From: Candidatus Fermentibacteraceae bacterium
Lineage (GTDB): Bacteria; Fermentibacterota; Fermentibacteria; Fermentibacterales; JCC-6
DNA: 8,489 bases
Assembly (NCBI GenBank): GCA_021162285.1
Contig: JAGGYZ010000243.1
Coordinates: forward strand, 1 to 8,489
Direction of reading: 5' to 3'
Shown: positions 1 through 6,466 of the stretch, piece after piece
How positions within the stretch are numbered: the first letter of the stretch is position 1
Layout of the letters: each line of letters starts with the position of its first letter
Made by a program: the position numbers and the translations under genes
The notes under the pieces: model-generated
What the model saw: the letters and a program-made list of their open reading frames with translations, nothing else
Told to the model about the DNA's origin: nothing
The model's database searches: none

Positions 1-485
1 AACACCAGAGATGCCTGGGTCTGAACACTGAGAGAATCAATAACATCCCTGGGAAGCTCACTCTCAACCTGTTCGATGTACCACTGCCCGTCTATCAGCA
101 CAAAATCAAGACGGATAACCGGAGGCAATTCCTCAAGTCTGGCAATTGAACAGTAGTAGCTGGTTCTGTTCCGGCCGTCTTCCCCTGTAACTGTTTCCGT
201 AAGTCTTCCTCCGGAGTCGAAACCACGCCATCTTCCGAATATTTCCCATGGAGAACGCTGAAGACTCTGCACAGAATCACTTAATGAAGGCTCCAGACAG
301 GTAAAACAATCGGGATCATTCATTCCAAGATTGTTGGAGAATCTAAGCCCCACATCAAGGGGAGTATCCGGTATTGTTCTCACAATTGTTGTGTCTGTGG
401 AGCCCCCGGATGACGCTGTTTCCGGGGTTCTGTTACATGCAGCCAGCACAACAAGAAACACTGCGCCCAAAACAAATCTTTTCAT
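1..485 (-). CDS. Putative lipoprotein of unknown function, C-terminus cut by the left window edge
   Basis: The frame is open from the ATG at 485 to base 1, giving 161 residues with no stop. The N-terminus is a lipoprotein signal: MKR, then a hydrophobic stretch, then the lipobox LAAC with Cys17 as the lipidation site. Asn follows the Cys rather than Asp, so nothing points to inner-membrane retention. After the signal comes a Ser/Thr-rich linker (about residues 18-38), then a globular part with a CFTC pair (C60, C63) and a third Cys (C112). The stretch around 126-141 (VIRLDFVLIDGQWYIEQV) resembles the last strands of NTF2-like or DUF4878 lipoproteins, but this is a weak inference and I do not recognise the family. 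The ATG overlaps the TGA of the upstream ATPase gene as ATGA, with a run of six G three bases before the start, which suggests translational coupling. A link to the upstream pilus-type ATPase is suggested only by position. Confidence 0.8.
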   Translation of the reverse strand, partial: MKRFVLGAVFLVVLAACNRTPETASSGGSTDTTIVRTIPDTPLDVGLRFSNNLGMNDPDCFTCLEPSLSDSVQSLQRSPWEIFGRWRGFDSGGRLTETVTGEDGRNRTSYYCSIARLEELPPVIRLDFVLIDGQWYIEQVESELPRDVIDSLSVQTQASLV

Positions 486-2185
486 AATCCCCCCGCAGTA
501 ACTCTGACAATTTCACTGACTGTTGTAACACCTTCTATAACCTTTTTCATTCCCGCTTCCCGCAGAGTTACCATTCCCATGGATAGAGCTATTCTTCTTA
601 TTTCGTCCAGAGAAGCCCGGTTAACAAGAGCCTGTCTGATTTCCTCGTTAACAGCCATAACCTCAAAAATAGCAACCCGTCCTTTGTAGCCTGTGTTGCG
701 ACACTCTCTGCATCCCGCTCCACGAATCAATTTTGTTCCGGGCTTTACACCGGCAAGCTCGCATTCAGTACTGTCCGGAGTGTACTCCTCCCGGCAGTGT
801 GGACAGATAGAGCGCACCAGCCGCTGTGCAACTATTCCCCGAAGAGTACTTACGAGAAGGTAGGGTTCCACACCCATGTCCATAAGTCTTACCACCGTGG
901 ACGCGGTATCGTTGGTGTGAAGAGTACTGAGGACCAGATGGCCGGTAAGGGCACTTCTCATGGCACTTACAGCCGTTTCCCGGTCTCTGATCTCACCGAC
1001 CATTATTATGTCTGGATCCTGCCTCAGAACATGCCTGAGGGCAGTAATGAAGGTCAGGTCAATTGCTTTCTGCACCGTTATCTGATTGAACTCATCTGTC
1101 ACAAATTCAACAGGGTCTTCTATGGTAACTATGTTGTTCTGCTCTGAAGAAATGGTAATAAGGCTGGAATACAGTGTGGTTGTTTTCCCGCTGCCTGTTG
1201 GACCGGTTACAAGCACAAGACCTGTGGGAAAACTGATCATCTTCGTATACAGTTCCATGTCCCGCTTATCGAAACCCAGCACGGAAAGATCCTGCATGAG
1301 TATTGCAGGGTCAAGGATTCTAAGCACAATCTTCTCGCCGAAGGCAATGGGCACTGTGGAACACCGTATTTCCACAGGTTTTCCCTCATAATAGGTTCTT
1401 ATCCTTCCATCCTGCGGTCGCCTTTTCTCTGCAATATTCAGCCCGGCGATCATCTTTATTCTGCTGGTAATAGCAAAGTGAAGTTTCTTGGGAAGTCTGT
1501 AAACCAGATGCAGGACACCATCAATCCTGAACCTTACAACAGTGCTGTCTCTGTGCGGTTCTATGTGAATGTCACTTGCCCTCTCTTCAAAGGCATGCTG
1601 AAACAGGTGGTTAACCGCATTGATAACCGGTTTGTCAGTAGGCTCAATTGATCTGTCGGCAGTGCTGTCTACGAATCTTTCCAGGTTACCTATATCAACC
1701 GTATCATTTCCCGAAAGCTCTTTAGTCGCGGCCAGAATGGAGCTGTGCAGACCGTAGAACTGTCTGATAACTTTGTCGATAGCCCTGGGACGGCTGAGGT
1801 AAAGAACTATTTCCTTCCCCAGCATGTTTGACATGTCGTCTATCTGTACAGGAGTGGGAAGAGAACTGACTGCTAGAGAAATTCTGTTCCCGTCGTCCTT
1901 GAAAGCAACAATTCCCTTCGCCTGGGCATAAGCCCCTGGAAGACACTCGGTAACAACCTGATAGTCAAGATCCAGGGGATCCAGATCTGTGTACGGTACA
2001 CCTGCAAGCTCTGCGAGATGCCTGTACAGTTTTTCTTCTCCTATTATCCCGCTGGAAACAAGGAGCGTCATGGTGTCTTCACTGGAACCTTCAGACAGTC
2101 TCTTAAATCTTCTGTAAACCGCTTCGGTAATAAGACCGTCCCTCAGCAGGGTATCCGGAAGAACATCGGAACTTATCATTCTCAT
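482..2185 (-). CDS. pilB: PilB/GspE-family type IV pilus assembly or type II secretion ATPase
   Basis: A 567-residue cytoplasmic hexameric motor ATPase of the PilB/GspE/MshE family, which drives pilin polymerisation or pseudopilus assembly. Domains in order: an N-terminal MshEN/T2SSE_N-like region (about 8-145), the N2 domain with ASDIHIEP (203-210) and RRPQDGR (255-261), then the RecA-like motor. Visible motifs are Walker A GPTGSGKT (328-335, Lys334), Asp box TIEDPVE (354-360), Walker B region DPDIIMVGEIRD (390-401, Glu398) and His box TGHLVLSTLHTND (414-426). A tetracysteine zinc site follows, C461/C464 and C492/C495, which is typical of GspE and PilB rather than of the retraction ATPase PilT. 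Length is normal for the family. The start at 2185 is supported by TGAGGTGATC five bases upstream, and the ATG shares ATGA with the stop of the phosphorylase gene. No PilC, PilT, pilin or secretin gene is in the window, so pilus and type II secretion cannot be told apart. The symbol is a best guess. Confidence 0.93.
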   Translation of the reverse strand: MRMISSDVLPDTLLRDGLITEAVYRRFKRLSEGSSEDTMTLLVSSGIIGEEKLYRHLAELAGVPYTDLDPLDLDYQVVTECLPGAYAQAKGIVAFKDDGNRISLAVSSLPTPVQIDDMSNMLGKEIVLYLSRPRAIDKVIRQFYGLHSSILAATKELSGNDTVDIGNLERFVDSTADRSIEPTDKPVINAVNHLFQHAFEERASDIHIEPHRDSTVVRFRIDGVLHLVYRLPKKLHFAITSRIKMIAGLNIAEKRRPQDGRIRTYYEGKPVEIRCSTVPIAFGEKIVLRILDPAILMQDLSVLGFDKRDMELYTKMISFPTGLVLVTGPTGSGKTTTLYSSLITISSEQNNIVTIEDPVEFVTDEFNQITVQKAIDLTFITALRHVLRQDPDIIMVGEIRDRETAVSAMRSALTGHLVLSTLHTNDTASTVVRLMDMGVEPYLLVSTLRGIVAQRLVRSICPHCREEYTPDSTECELAGVKPGTKLIRGAGCRECRNTGYKGRVAIFEVMAVNEEIRQALVNRASLDEIRRIALSMGMVTLREAGMKKVIEGVTTVSEIVRVTAGGL

Positions 2186-3462
2186 GAATGGATCACCTCA
2201 AGAATTACAGGTTCAGTGGGAGAATCCCACCTGAAACTGCTGCTTATTACCCTGACAGCTTCCTCTGCAGCTCTGCGGTCTGAAGCATGCACCCTTCCCA
2301 GAATCTGCCCGTCCTCTACTGGTGCTCCACACGGGACTTCCTGCTGCCAGCCAACCAGTGGGTCTACCACATCATCCACCCGGTATCTTCCCCCACCCAG
2401 CTTCCTGACGGCGTTCCCAACAACCAGAGCATCAGGTCCACACCAGTATCCTGTTCTGGGAGCACGGATATCAATTTGAACCGGTGCAAGGGGAAGAGCC
2501 TCAAAGGCAGCAATGTCTCCTCCCTGAGCCTCAACCATTTCTGTGAAAACATCCATGGCCTTTCCGCTGGCCAGATTCTTCCGGCACAGCTCACTGCCGT
2601 TGCTTATACCGGCCAGAAGTGCCATTTCTTCCACCAGAGCGATGGTGAGTTCAGTGGCATCAGCAGGACCTCTTCCCCTTAGAATATCCAGGGATTCCTG
2701 CACTTCAAGGGTGTTACCTGCAGAGAGACCTATGGGGTAGTTCATTGATGTTACAAGAGCGCTGGCCTTTTTACCGGACATTTCGGAGATACTCACAAGG
2801 TTCTGTGCGAGGATCAGTGCATCCTCCCGTGTCTGCATAAATGCTCCGGTTCCACACTTAACATCAAAAACCAGAATATCCGGATTTTCAGCTAGCTTCT
2901 TGGACAGAATGCTTGCTGTGATAAGGGGAATGGATGTTACCGTGGATGTGGCATCCCGGAGAGAGTACAGAACACCATCAGCAGGGGCAAGCTGACCTGT
3001 CTGACCGATCATGCAGACCCCGGTATCAGCAACCTGCTTCTGAAACTGTTCCAGGGTCAGATCAACTCTGAACCCGGGAATGGACTCAAGTTTGTCAAGG
3101 GTTCCACCTGTGTGGCCCAGACCTCTTCCGCTGATCATGGGCACTCTGATTCCGATGGAAGCTGCCAGAGGGGCGAGAATCAGAGACATCTTGTCTCCCA
3201 CTCCGCCTGTACTGTGTTTATCAGCCAGAGGACTCAGAGACCTGTCCCACTGAACAACCGTTCCGCTGTCGCGCATGGCCATTGTAAGAGCATAGGTTTC
3301 ATCCTGAGACATTCCGTTTATGTATGCAGCCATGAGAAATGCACTTGCCTGGTAATCTGTTACAGAACCATCAGCTATACCGGAAACAAAACTGTAAATC
3401 TCTGTGCTTGAGAGAGACTTCGAATCTCGCTTTGCCCGGAGTATATCTGTTACGGCAGCCAC
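2182..3462 (-). CDS. deoA: Thymidine phosphorylase / pyrimidine-nucleoside phosphorylase
   Basis: A 426-residue cytoplasmic enzyme that splits thymidine (and probably uridine or deoxyuridine) with phosphate into free base and (deoxy)ribose 1-phosphate, a nucleoside salvage and catabolism step. The family signature SGRGLGHTGGTLDKLE lies at 111-126. The phosphate-binding residues known from E. coli DeoA all align with a constant shift of two: K82, S84, S93, S111 and T121. The pyrimidine-binding set also aligns: R169, S184 and K188. Stretches such as KHSTGGVGDK, a SGKAMDVF-like helix and EAQGGD resemble the bacillary Pdp type, so broader pyrimidine specificity is plausible; the symbol could equally be pdp. 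Length is close to both types. The start is a GTG that overlaps the end of the upstream membrane-protein gene by 13 bases. An in-frame TGA lies nine codons before the GTG with no other start between, and no clear Shine-Dalgarno site is visible, so coupled translation is likely. Confidence 0.95.
   Translation of the reverse strand: MAAVTDILRAKRDSKSLSSTEIYSFVSGIADGSVTDYQASAFLMAAYINGMSQDETYALTMAMRDSGTVVQWDRSLSPLADKHSTGGVGDKMSLILAPLAASIGIRVPMISGRGLGHTGGTLDKLESIPGFRVDLTLEQFQKQVADTGVCMIGQTGQLAPADGVLYSLRDATSTVTSIPLITASILSKKLAENPDILVFDVKCGTGAFMQTREDALILAQNLVSISEMSGKKASALVTSMNYPIGLSAGNTLEVQESLDILRGRGPADATELTIALVEEMALLAGISNGSELCRKNLASGKAMDVFTEMVEAQGGDIAAFEALPLAPVQIDIRAPRTGYWCGPDALVVGNAVRKLGGGRYRVDDVVDPLVGWQQEVPCGAPVEDGQILGRVHASDRRAAEEAVRVISSSFRWDSPTEPVILEVIHS
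2191..2199 (-). promoter_or_regulatory. Ribosome binding site of the PilB-type ATPase
   Basis: The minus strand reads GAGGTGATC, an extended match to the 16S 3' end, five bases before the ATG at 2185. It favours this ATG over the in-frame ATG two codons later. It lies within the end of the phosphorylase gene. Confidence 0.85.
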
Positions 3463-4472
3463 GGAATAAAATCCACTACAAAGTAGTCAAGGGCTATAGC
3501 AACCGCTGCAGCAGCCAGTACCCCCAGGAACAGCTTTAGGACAAGGCCTCCACCAGGTGATCTCTGCTTTTCAAGGAATTCCCCCACAGAGAGGGTTTCC
3601 TCTGTAATAGACGGGTGCTTTATTTCATCATAGCTGAATATCATTTTCTTTTTAAGCAAATGTTTAAGTTGAGTGATTGATTCAACAGCTGTTTCCGAAT
3701 TACCCGAAATAACTGTGTATGGAACCTGACTCTGTGCATCTGCCTCCTCTGTAATTTCCCTTATCTCTCTGAAAGTCTGCTCGGGCACCGAAGTTTCGTC
3801 CTCGTCTTCGAGAGATTCTTCCGAAACGGAGATTTTCACAGGCTCCGGGACAGACTCAGAGGATGGCATTTCCGGAAGGTAATCCTCTTCTATTCTTCCG
3901 TGTGCAGCAGGCGGCCAGTCTTCCAGGTCAAAAAGCCCGCAGTTACTCACCGGTTCCCAGTCTTTCCCCTCAAGTGATATTTCCGCCTCCACAGGCACCC
4001 TGGATTCTTTGATCCACTGCTTTATTGTCTGGGTGTCCGGCGCTGTAAACTGCTGACCGTCAATACGGATAACCGGACGGAGGCGTCTTTCAGCAGGCTG
4101 CTTGCGAAGGAATGGTGCAATTGCAGGAAGAGCCGTGGCCTTTACCCCGCCAGGAGGAGTTTTTGGTCCTTCCACAACAGCATCATCGGTGATCCTGCCC
4201 TGGCGGGCCCACTCTACTATGATCTCAAAACTATGAGCTTTGTACTCTCCTGAAGCCATTCTTGCTATCCAGTGACTGTCCGGTCCGAGAAGCTCTGCAA
4301 ATTCAGGCTCGCCCAGTACCGGAAACCACTTTTCAGTACCTGCAACTCTGAACTCATCTTCGGCAGCTACTCTGGATTCCATAACCCACTTCTTCAACTC
4401 GCTGAATTCAGAGGCTCGGTGAATCTTACCGCGATGTTTCAGTTCGTATGCACCGCTTACATTACCGGACAT
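3450..4472 (-). CDS. C-terminally membrane-anchored protein with three GYF_2-like repeats, function unknown
   Basis: A 340-residue protein that I do not recognise as a named family. Three copies of a 55-residue unit occupy about 9-62, 67-121 and 132-186. Each has a helix ending W-x-x-(E/Q)-(S/G)-R-(V/I) (KKWVMESRV, VEWARQGRI, KQWIKESRV), then acidic residues, then in copies 1 and 3 a W-x-P-V strand. The pattern resembles GYF_2/DUF4339-type modules, which usually bind peptides or partner proteins. A Pro/Glu/Ser-rich acidic linker follows (about 190-250), then a short charged region, a Gly-rich hinge (307-309) and one hydrophobic segment (about 310-334) that ends the protein. There is no signal peptide, so the repeats should face the cytoplasm (tail-anchored topology). 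I chose ATG 4472 because AGGAGG lies six bases before it; an in-frame GTG at 4505 would add 11 residues but has no ribosome site. It is the first gene of the downstream block and overlaps the phosphorylase gene by 13 bases. Confidence 0.85.
   Translation of the reverse strand: MSGNVSGAYELKHRGKIHRASEFSELKKWVMESRVAAEDEFRVAGTEKWFPVLGEPEFAELLGPDSHWIARMASGEYKAHSFEIIVEWARQGRITDDAVVEGPKTPPGGVKATALPAIAPFLRKQPAERRLRPVIRIDGQQFTAPDTQTIKQWIKESRVPVEAEISLEGKDWEPVSNCGLFDLEDWPPAAHGRIEEDYLPEMPSSESVPEPVKISVSEESLEDEDETSVPEQTFREIREITEEADAQSQVPYTVISGNSETAVESITQLKHLLKKKMIFSYDEIKHPSITEETLSVGEFLEKQRSPGGGLVLKLFLGVLAAAAVAIALDYFVVDFIPWLP
3915..4451 (-). repeat. Three tandem protein-level repeats (GYF_2-like) within the membrane-anchored protein
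   Basis: Residues 8-186 of the host protein align as three units of about 55 residues. The conserved core is hydrophobic-x-x-W-hydrophobic-x-x-S/G-R-V/I. The second copy has lost the W-x-P-V strand and carries a Pro/Gly insertion (PKTPPGG) there. The repeats are visible only in protein; the DNA copies are well diverged, so the duplication is old. Confidence 0.6.
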
Positions 4473-4478
4473 TTCCAC

Positions 4479-4484
4479 CCTCCT
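4479..4484 (-). promoter_or_regulatory. Ribosome binding site fixing the start of the GYF_2-like protein
   Basis: On the minus strand this reads AGGAGG, followed by six bases and the ATG at 4472. It lies downstream of the in-frame GTG at 4505, so it argues against the longer reading. Confidence 0.85.
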
Positions 4485-4492
4485 GTTTTCTA

Positions 4493-4507
4493 GCGTGTAC
4501 GGCACGC
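4493..4507 (-). repeat. Short inverted repeat GCGTG-CCGTA-CACGC
   Basis: Perfect 5-base arms around a 5-base loop, just at or after the predicted transcription start of the block B promoter. It could be an operator half-site pair or a small leader hairpin. The arms are short, so chance is a real alternative. No T-run follows it, so it is not an intrinsic terminator. Confidence 0.3.
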
Positions 4508-4511
4508 AATC

Positions 4512-4541
4512 TCGATAGCACCGCAGAACCTAATATGTCAA
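4512..4541 (-). promoter_or_regulatory. Possible sigma70-type promoter for block B
   Basis: In the only intergenic gap of the window the minus strand carries a full-consensus -35 TTGACA (4536-4541), an 18-base spacer and a -10 TATCGA (4512-4517). The -10 matches TATAAT only at its first three bases, but it is preceded by TGC, an extended -10 feature. Predicted transcription would start near 4505 and give a leader of about 33 bases before the ATG at 4472. This is a motif match only, and the weak -10 lowers certainty. Confidence 0.5.
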
Positions 4542-4543
4542 CT

Positions 4544-6466
4544 CTAAAGAAGCGAAACAGCACCATCAAATATAAGGGTATCCGCCACTGCTTCCGAAAC
4601 AACATATTCCTCAAGCCAGCCCCGGTTGCCACATATAGTTATCAGCCTCTCAACGTAAGACTTCCAGTATGAAGGCAACACCCCCTGAACAGCGTACCTG
4701 TGATACAGCCTGGGGCCCGGCAGCATAGACACCAGAAAAGAAGTCTCCCTCACAGAAAGATCACAGGCCCTCTCATTGAAATAATACATTGCCGCCGAGT
4801 TAAAGCCAAACACTCCCGGCCCGAGTTCCACGATGTTCGCATATATCTCCAGAATCCGATCCTTGGAGAGCCATCTCTCCAGCCTCCATGTAAGGAAAAC
4901 CTCCTGAAGTTTTCTGGCAAATGTCTTCTCCCGTCCCAGAAAAAGATTTTTGGCCAGCTGCATGGTGATGGTGGATCCACCTCTGACAAAGTGTCCTTCT
5001 GCCATATTCGCCCTTATGGAGTTTCTGATGTGATACAAGCTGAACCCGTGATGTCTTCTGAATGAGGCATCCTCGGCACACCGGAGCAGAGGTTCAAAAC
5101 CCAGGGGAAGAGAATCAAAAACAACAAAATCTGCATTGCAAAGGGTATCCAGCCCAATACGGGCGCTGTTGCCCCATGAATCCCGCATGACGCAGTTTGC
5201 TCCGCTGCTGTTACTGATTCTTCCAAAAACAACAGGGCTGTAATCCACGGAAAGACGGCAAACATCTATGTCCATGTCGATGTCGGAACTATCGGGATAG
5301 TCCCAGTCAAGAGTGAGTCTGGCAAAAAGAGACATCTCGCCTTCAAGGGAAAGACCACTGAGACTGCCAAGAAGCGCCTCCGGTATTGATTCAGTTATAG
5401 TTTCTCCCTGCAGAGTCGGATTGGACAGTACCAGGCCGAGTTTGTGCCGGGTTCCCCAGTAATACGCAAGATTGAAATCAAAACTGAGAGTTTGAAAACA
5501 GACAGCACCTGTATCGACAACAAGAACACCTGCCTCCGGTAGAACGAACCCTCTGCAGTAAACAGTTGCAGTTGTTGAAAAAGTATCCGGTGCGATGGAA
5601 GCATTCCAGATACTGAGACTGTCAAAACACAGATCTGTGGAGAAAAAGATAGAATCCCCTCCGGAAAAATTCACAGACAGTGAACCTGAAGGGGACACAC
5701 TCAAAACTGCTCCTGATGAGATACTGTCTACGAAAGCCATTGCCGGAAGGGCGATCTGTGAGAAATCCATGCTTAGAGCAGCTGAAGGCTCTCCGTTCAC
5801 AAGACTGTAGTCAAAGGCAACCGAGGCCTGTTCACCGTCCATCTCAGTTACAACCCCGGAAATACTGGTTTCCGGCTGCAAAACACCTGAAAACCGGCCT
5901 GAAACACTGTGTCCCCTGATGAAATCCGGAAAAGCGTCTTCCCTTCCCGGAACCTCTGTACACCTGCTGAACACAACTGAAATGCTGTCCGGGCAGCGAA
6001 CTGCAGTTATTTCCCCCCACTGACCTCCGGCATGGCCGGTGTCTACTCCATGTATTCTGGAACCGCGAAACTCGGTGGAGTAAAGGGGTATTGTACCGTC
6101 AAGAACAGAAATCGCAGGAAGATCACCTGACATGGAGACTGAACCTGAGGAGCCGGCAGACTGTTCCGGCTGAAACACCACACCCTGAAGAACTACGTAA
6201 AGGGGTGCTGGATGAAACAACGACCCCCCGGTAAGAATGTAAGCCCCAGTTGAAGAAACACCAAGACCGGGCATTTCCAGATTTCTGATTACAATCGCAT
6301 TGAAACCGTAATCAATACCTTCAAAAGTGCACCGACTGTCTAACCTGTACAGGCGTTTCTTCACCTGTGCAGACACAAGCAGACTCAAAACAAAAATACT
6401 CAGAACCATGATAAGCAGAACCACTCCCAGTCTGCGCAGAGAGATGGTCTTGAAATCTATCTTCAT
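4544..6466 (-). CDS. Membrane-bound peptidoglycan glycosyltransferase (GT51) with a long N-terminal AsmA-like region
   Basis: A 640-residue protein that should polymerise lipid II into glycan strands on the outer face of the inner membrane. The N-terminus is cytoplasmic and basic (SLRRLG), followed by one membrane segment (about 13-32). Residues 35-440 are Ser/Gly-rich with alternating beta-strand patterns and no enzyme motif; this resembles AsmA-like or DUF3971-type beta repeats, by inference. The last 190 residues are a GT51 domain: EDASFRRHHGF (465-475, catalytic Glu465), GGSTITMQLAKNLF (496-509), RKLQE (518-522, second Glu522), KDRILEIYANIVELGPGVFG (535-554) and SFLVSMLPGP (576-585). There is no transpeptidase domain, so it is monofunctional like MtgA, but about 400 residues longer than MtgA. 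The ATG overlaps the pyrF stop as TGATG with no clear Shine-Dalgarno site, so translation is probably coupled. It ends block A. Confidence 0.9.
   Translation of the reverse strand: MKIDFKTISLRRLGVVLLIMVLSIFVLSLLVSAQVKKRLYRLDSRCTFEGIDYGFNAIVIRNLEMPGLGVSSTGAYILTGGSLFHPAPLYVVLQGVVFQPEQSAGSSGSVSMSGDLPAISVLDGTIPLYSTEFRGSRIHGVDTGHAGGQWGEITAVRCPDSISVVFSRCTEVPGREDAFPDFIRGHSVSGRFSGVLQPETSISGVVTEMDGEQASVAFDYSLVNGEPSAALSMDFSQIALPAMAFVDSISSGAVLSVSPSGSLSVNFSGGDSIFFSTDLCFDSLSIWNASIAPDTFSTTATVYCRGFVLPEAGVLVVDTGAVCFQTLSFDFNLAYYWGTRHKLGLVLSNPTLQGETITESIPEALLGSLSGLSLEGEMSLFARLTLDWDYPDSSDIDMDIDVCRLSVDYSPVVFGRISNSSGANCVMRDSWGNSARIGLDTLCNADFVVFDSLPLGFEPLLRCAEDASFRRHHGFSLYHIRNSIRANMAEGHFVRGGSTITMQLAKNLFLGREKTFARKLQEVFLTWRLERWLSKDRILEIYANIVELGPGVFGFNSAAMYYFNERACDLSVRETSFLVSMLPGPRLYHRYAVQGVLPSYWKSYVERLITICGNRGWLEEYVVSEAVADTLIFDGAVSLL

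Noticed and set aside
2018..2479. Plus-strand open frame of 153 codons antisense to pilB and the phosphorylase gene
   Set aside because: It is a shadow of two confident genes, with no motif and a Ser/Thr/Arg-rich translation typical of antisense reading.
4473..4505. Longer GTG-initiated form of the GYF_2-like protein
   Set aside because: The extra 11 residues encode the AGGAGG ribosome site and contain no conserved sequence; the ATG at 4472 is ideally placed after it.
4493..4507. Inverted repeat considered as a terminator of block A
   Set aside because: The stem is only five base pairs and is followed by TAGAAAA on the minus strand, with no T-run. It is kept only as a possible operator or leader hairpin.
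4448..4672. Plus-strand open frame of 74 codons spanning the intergenic gap
   Set aside because: It overlaps both flanking real genes, has no ribosome site or recognisable protein features, and is explained by chance.
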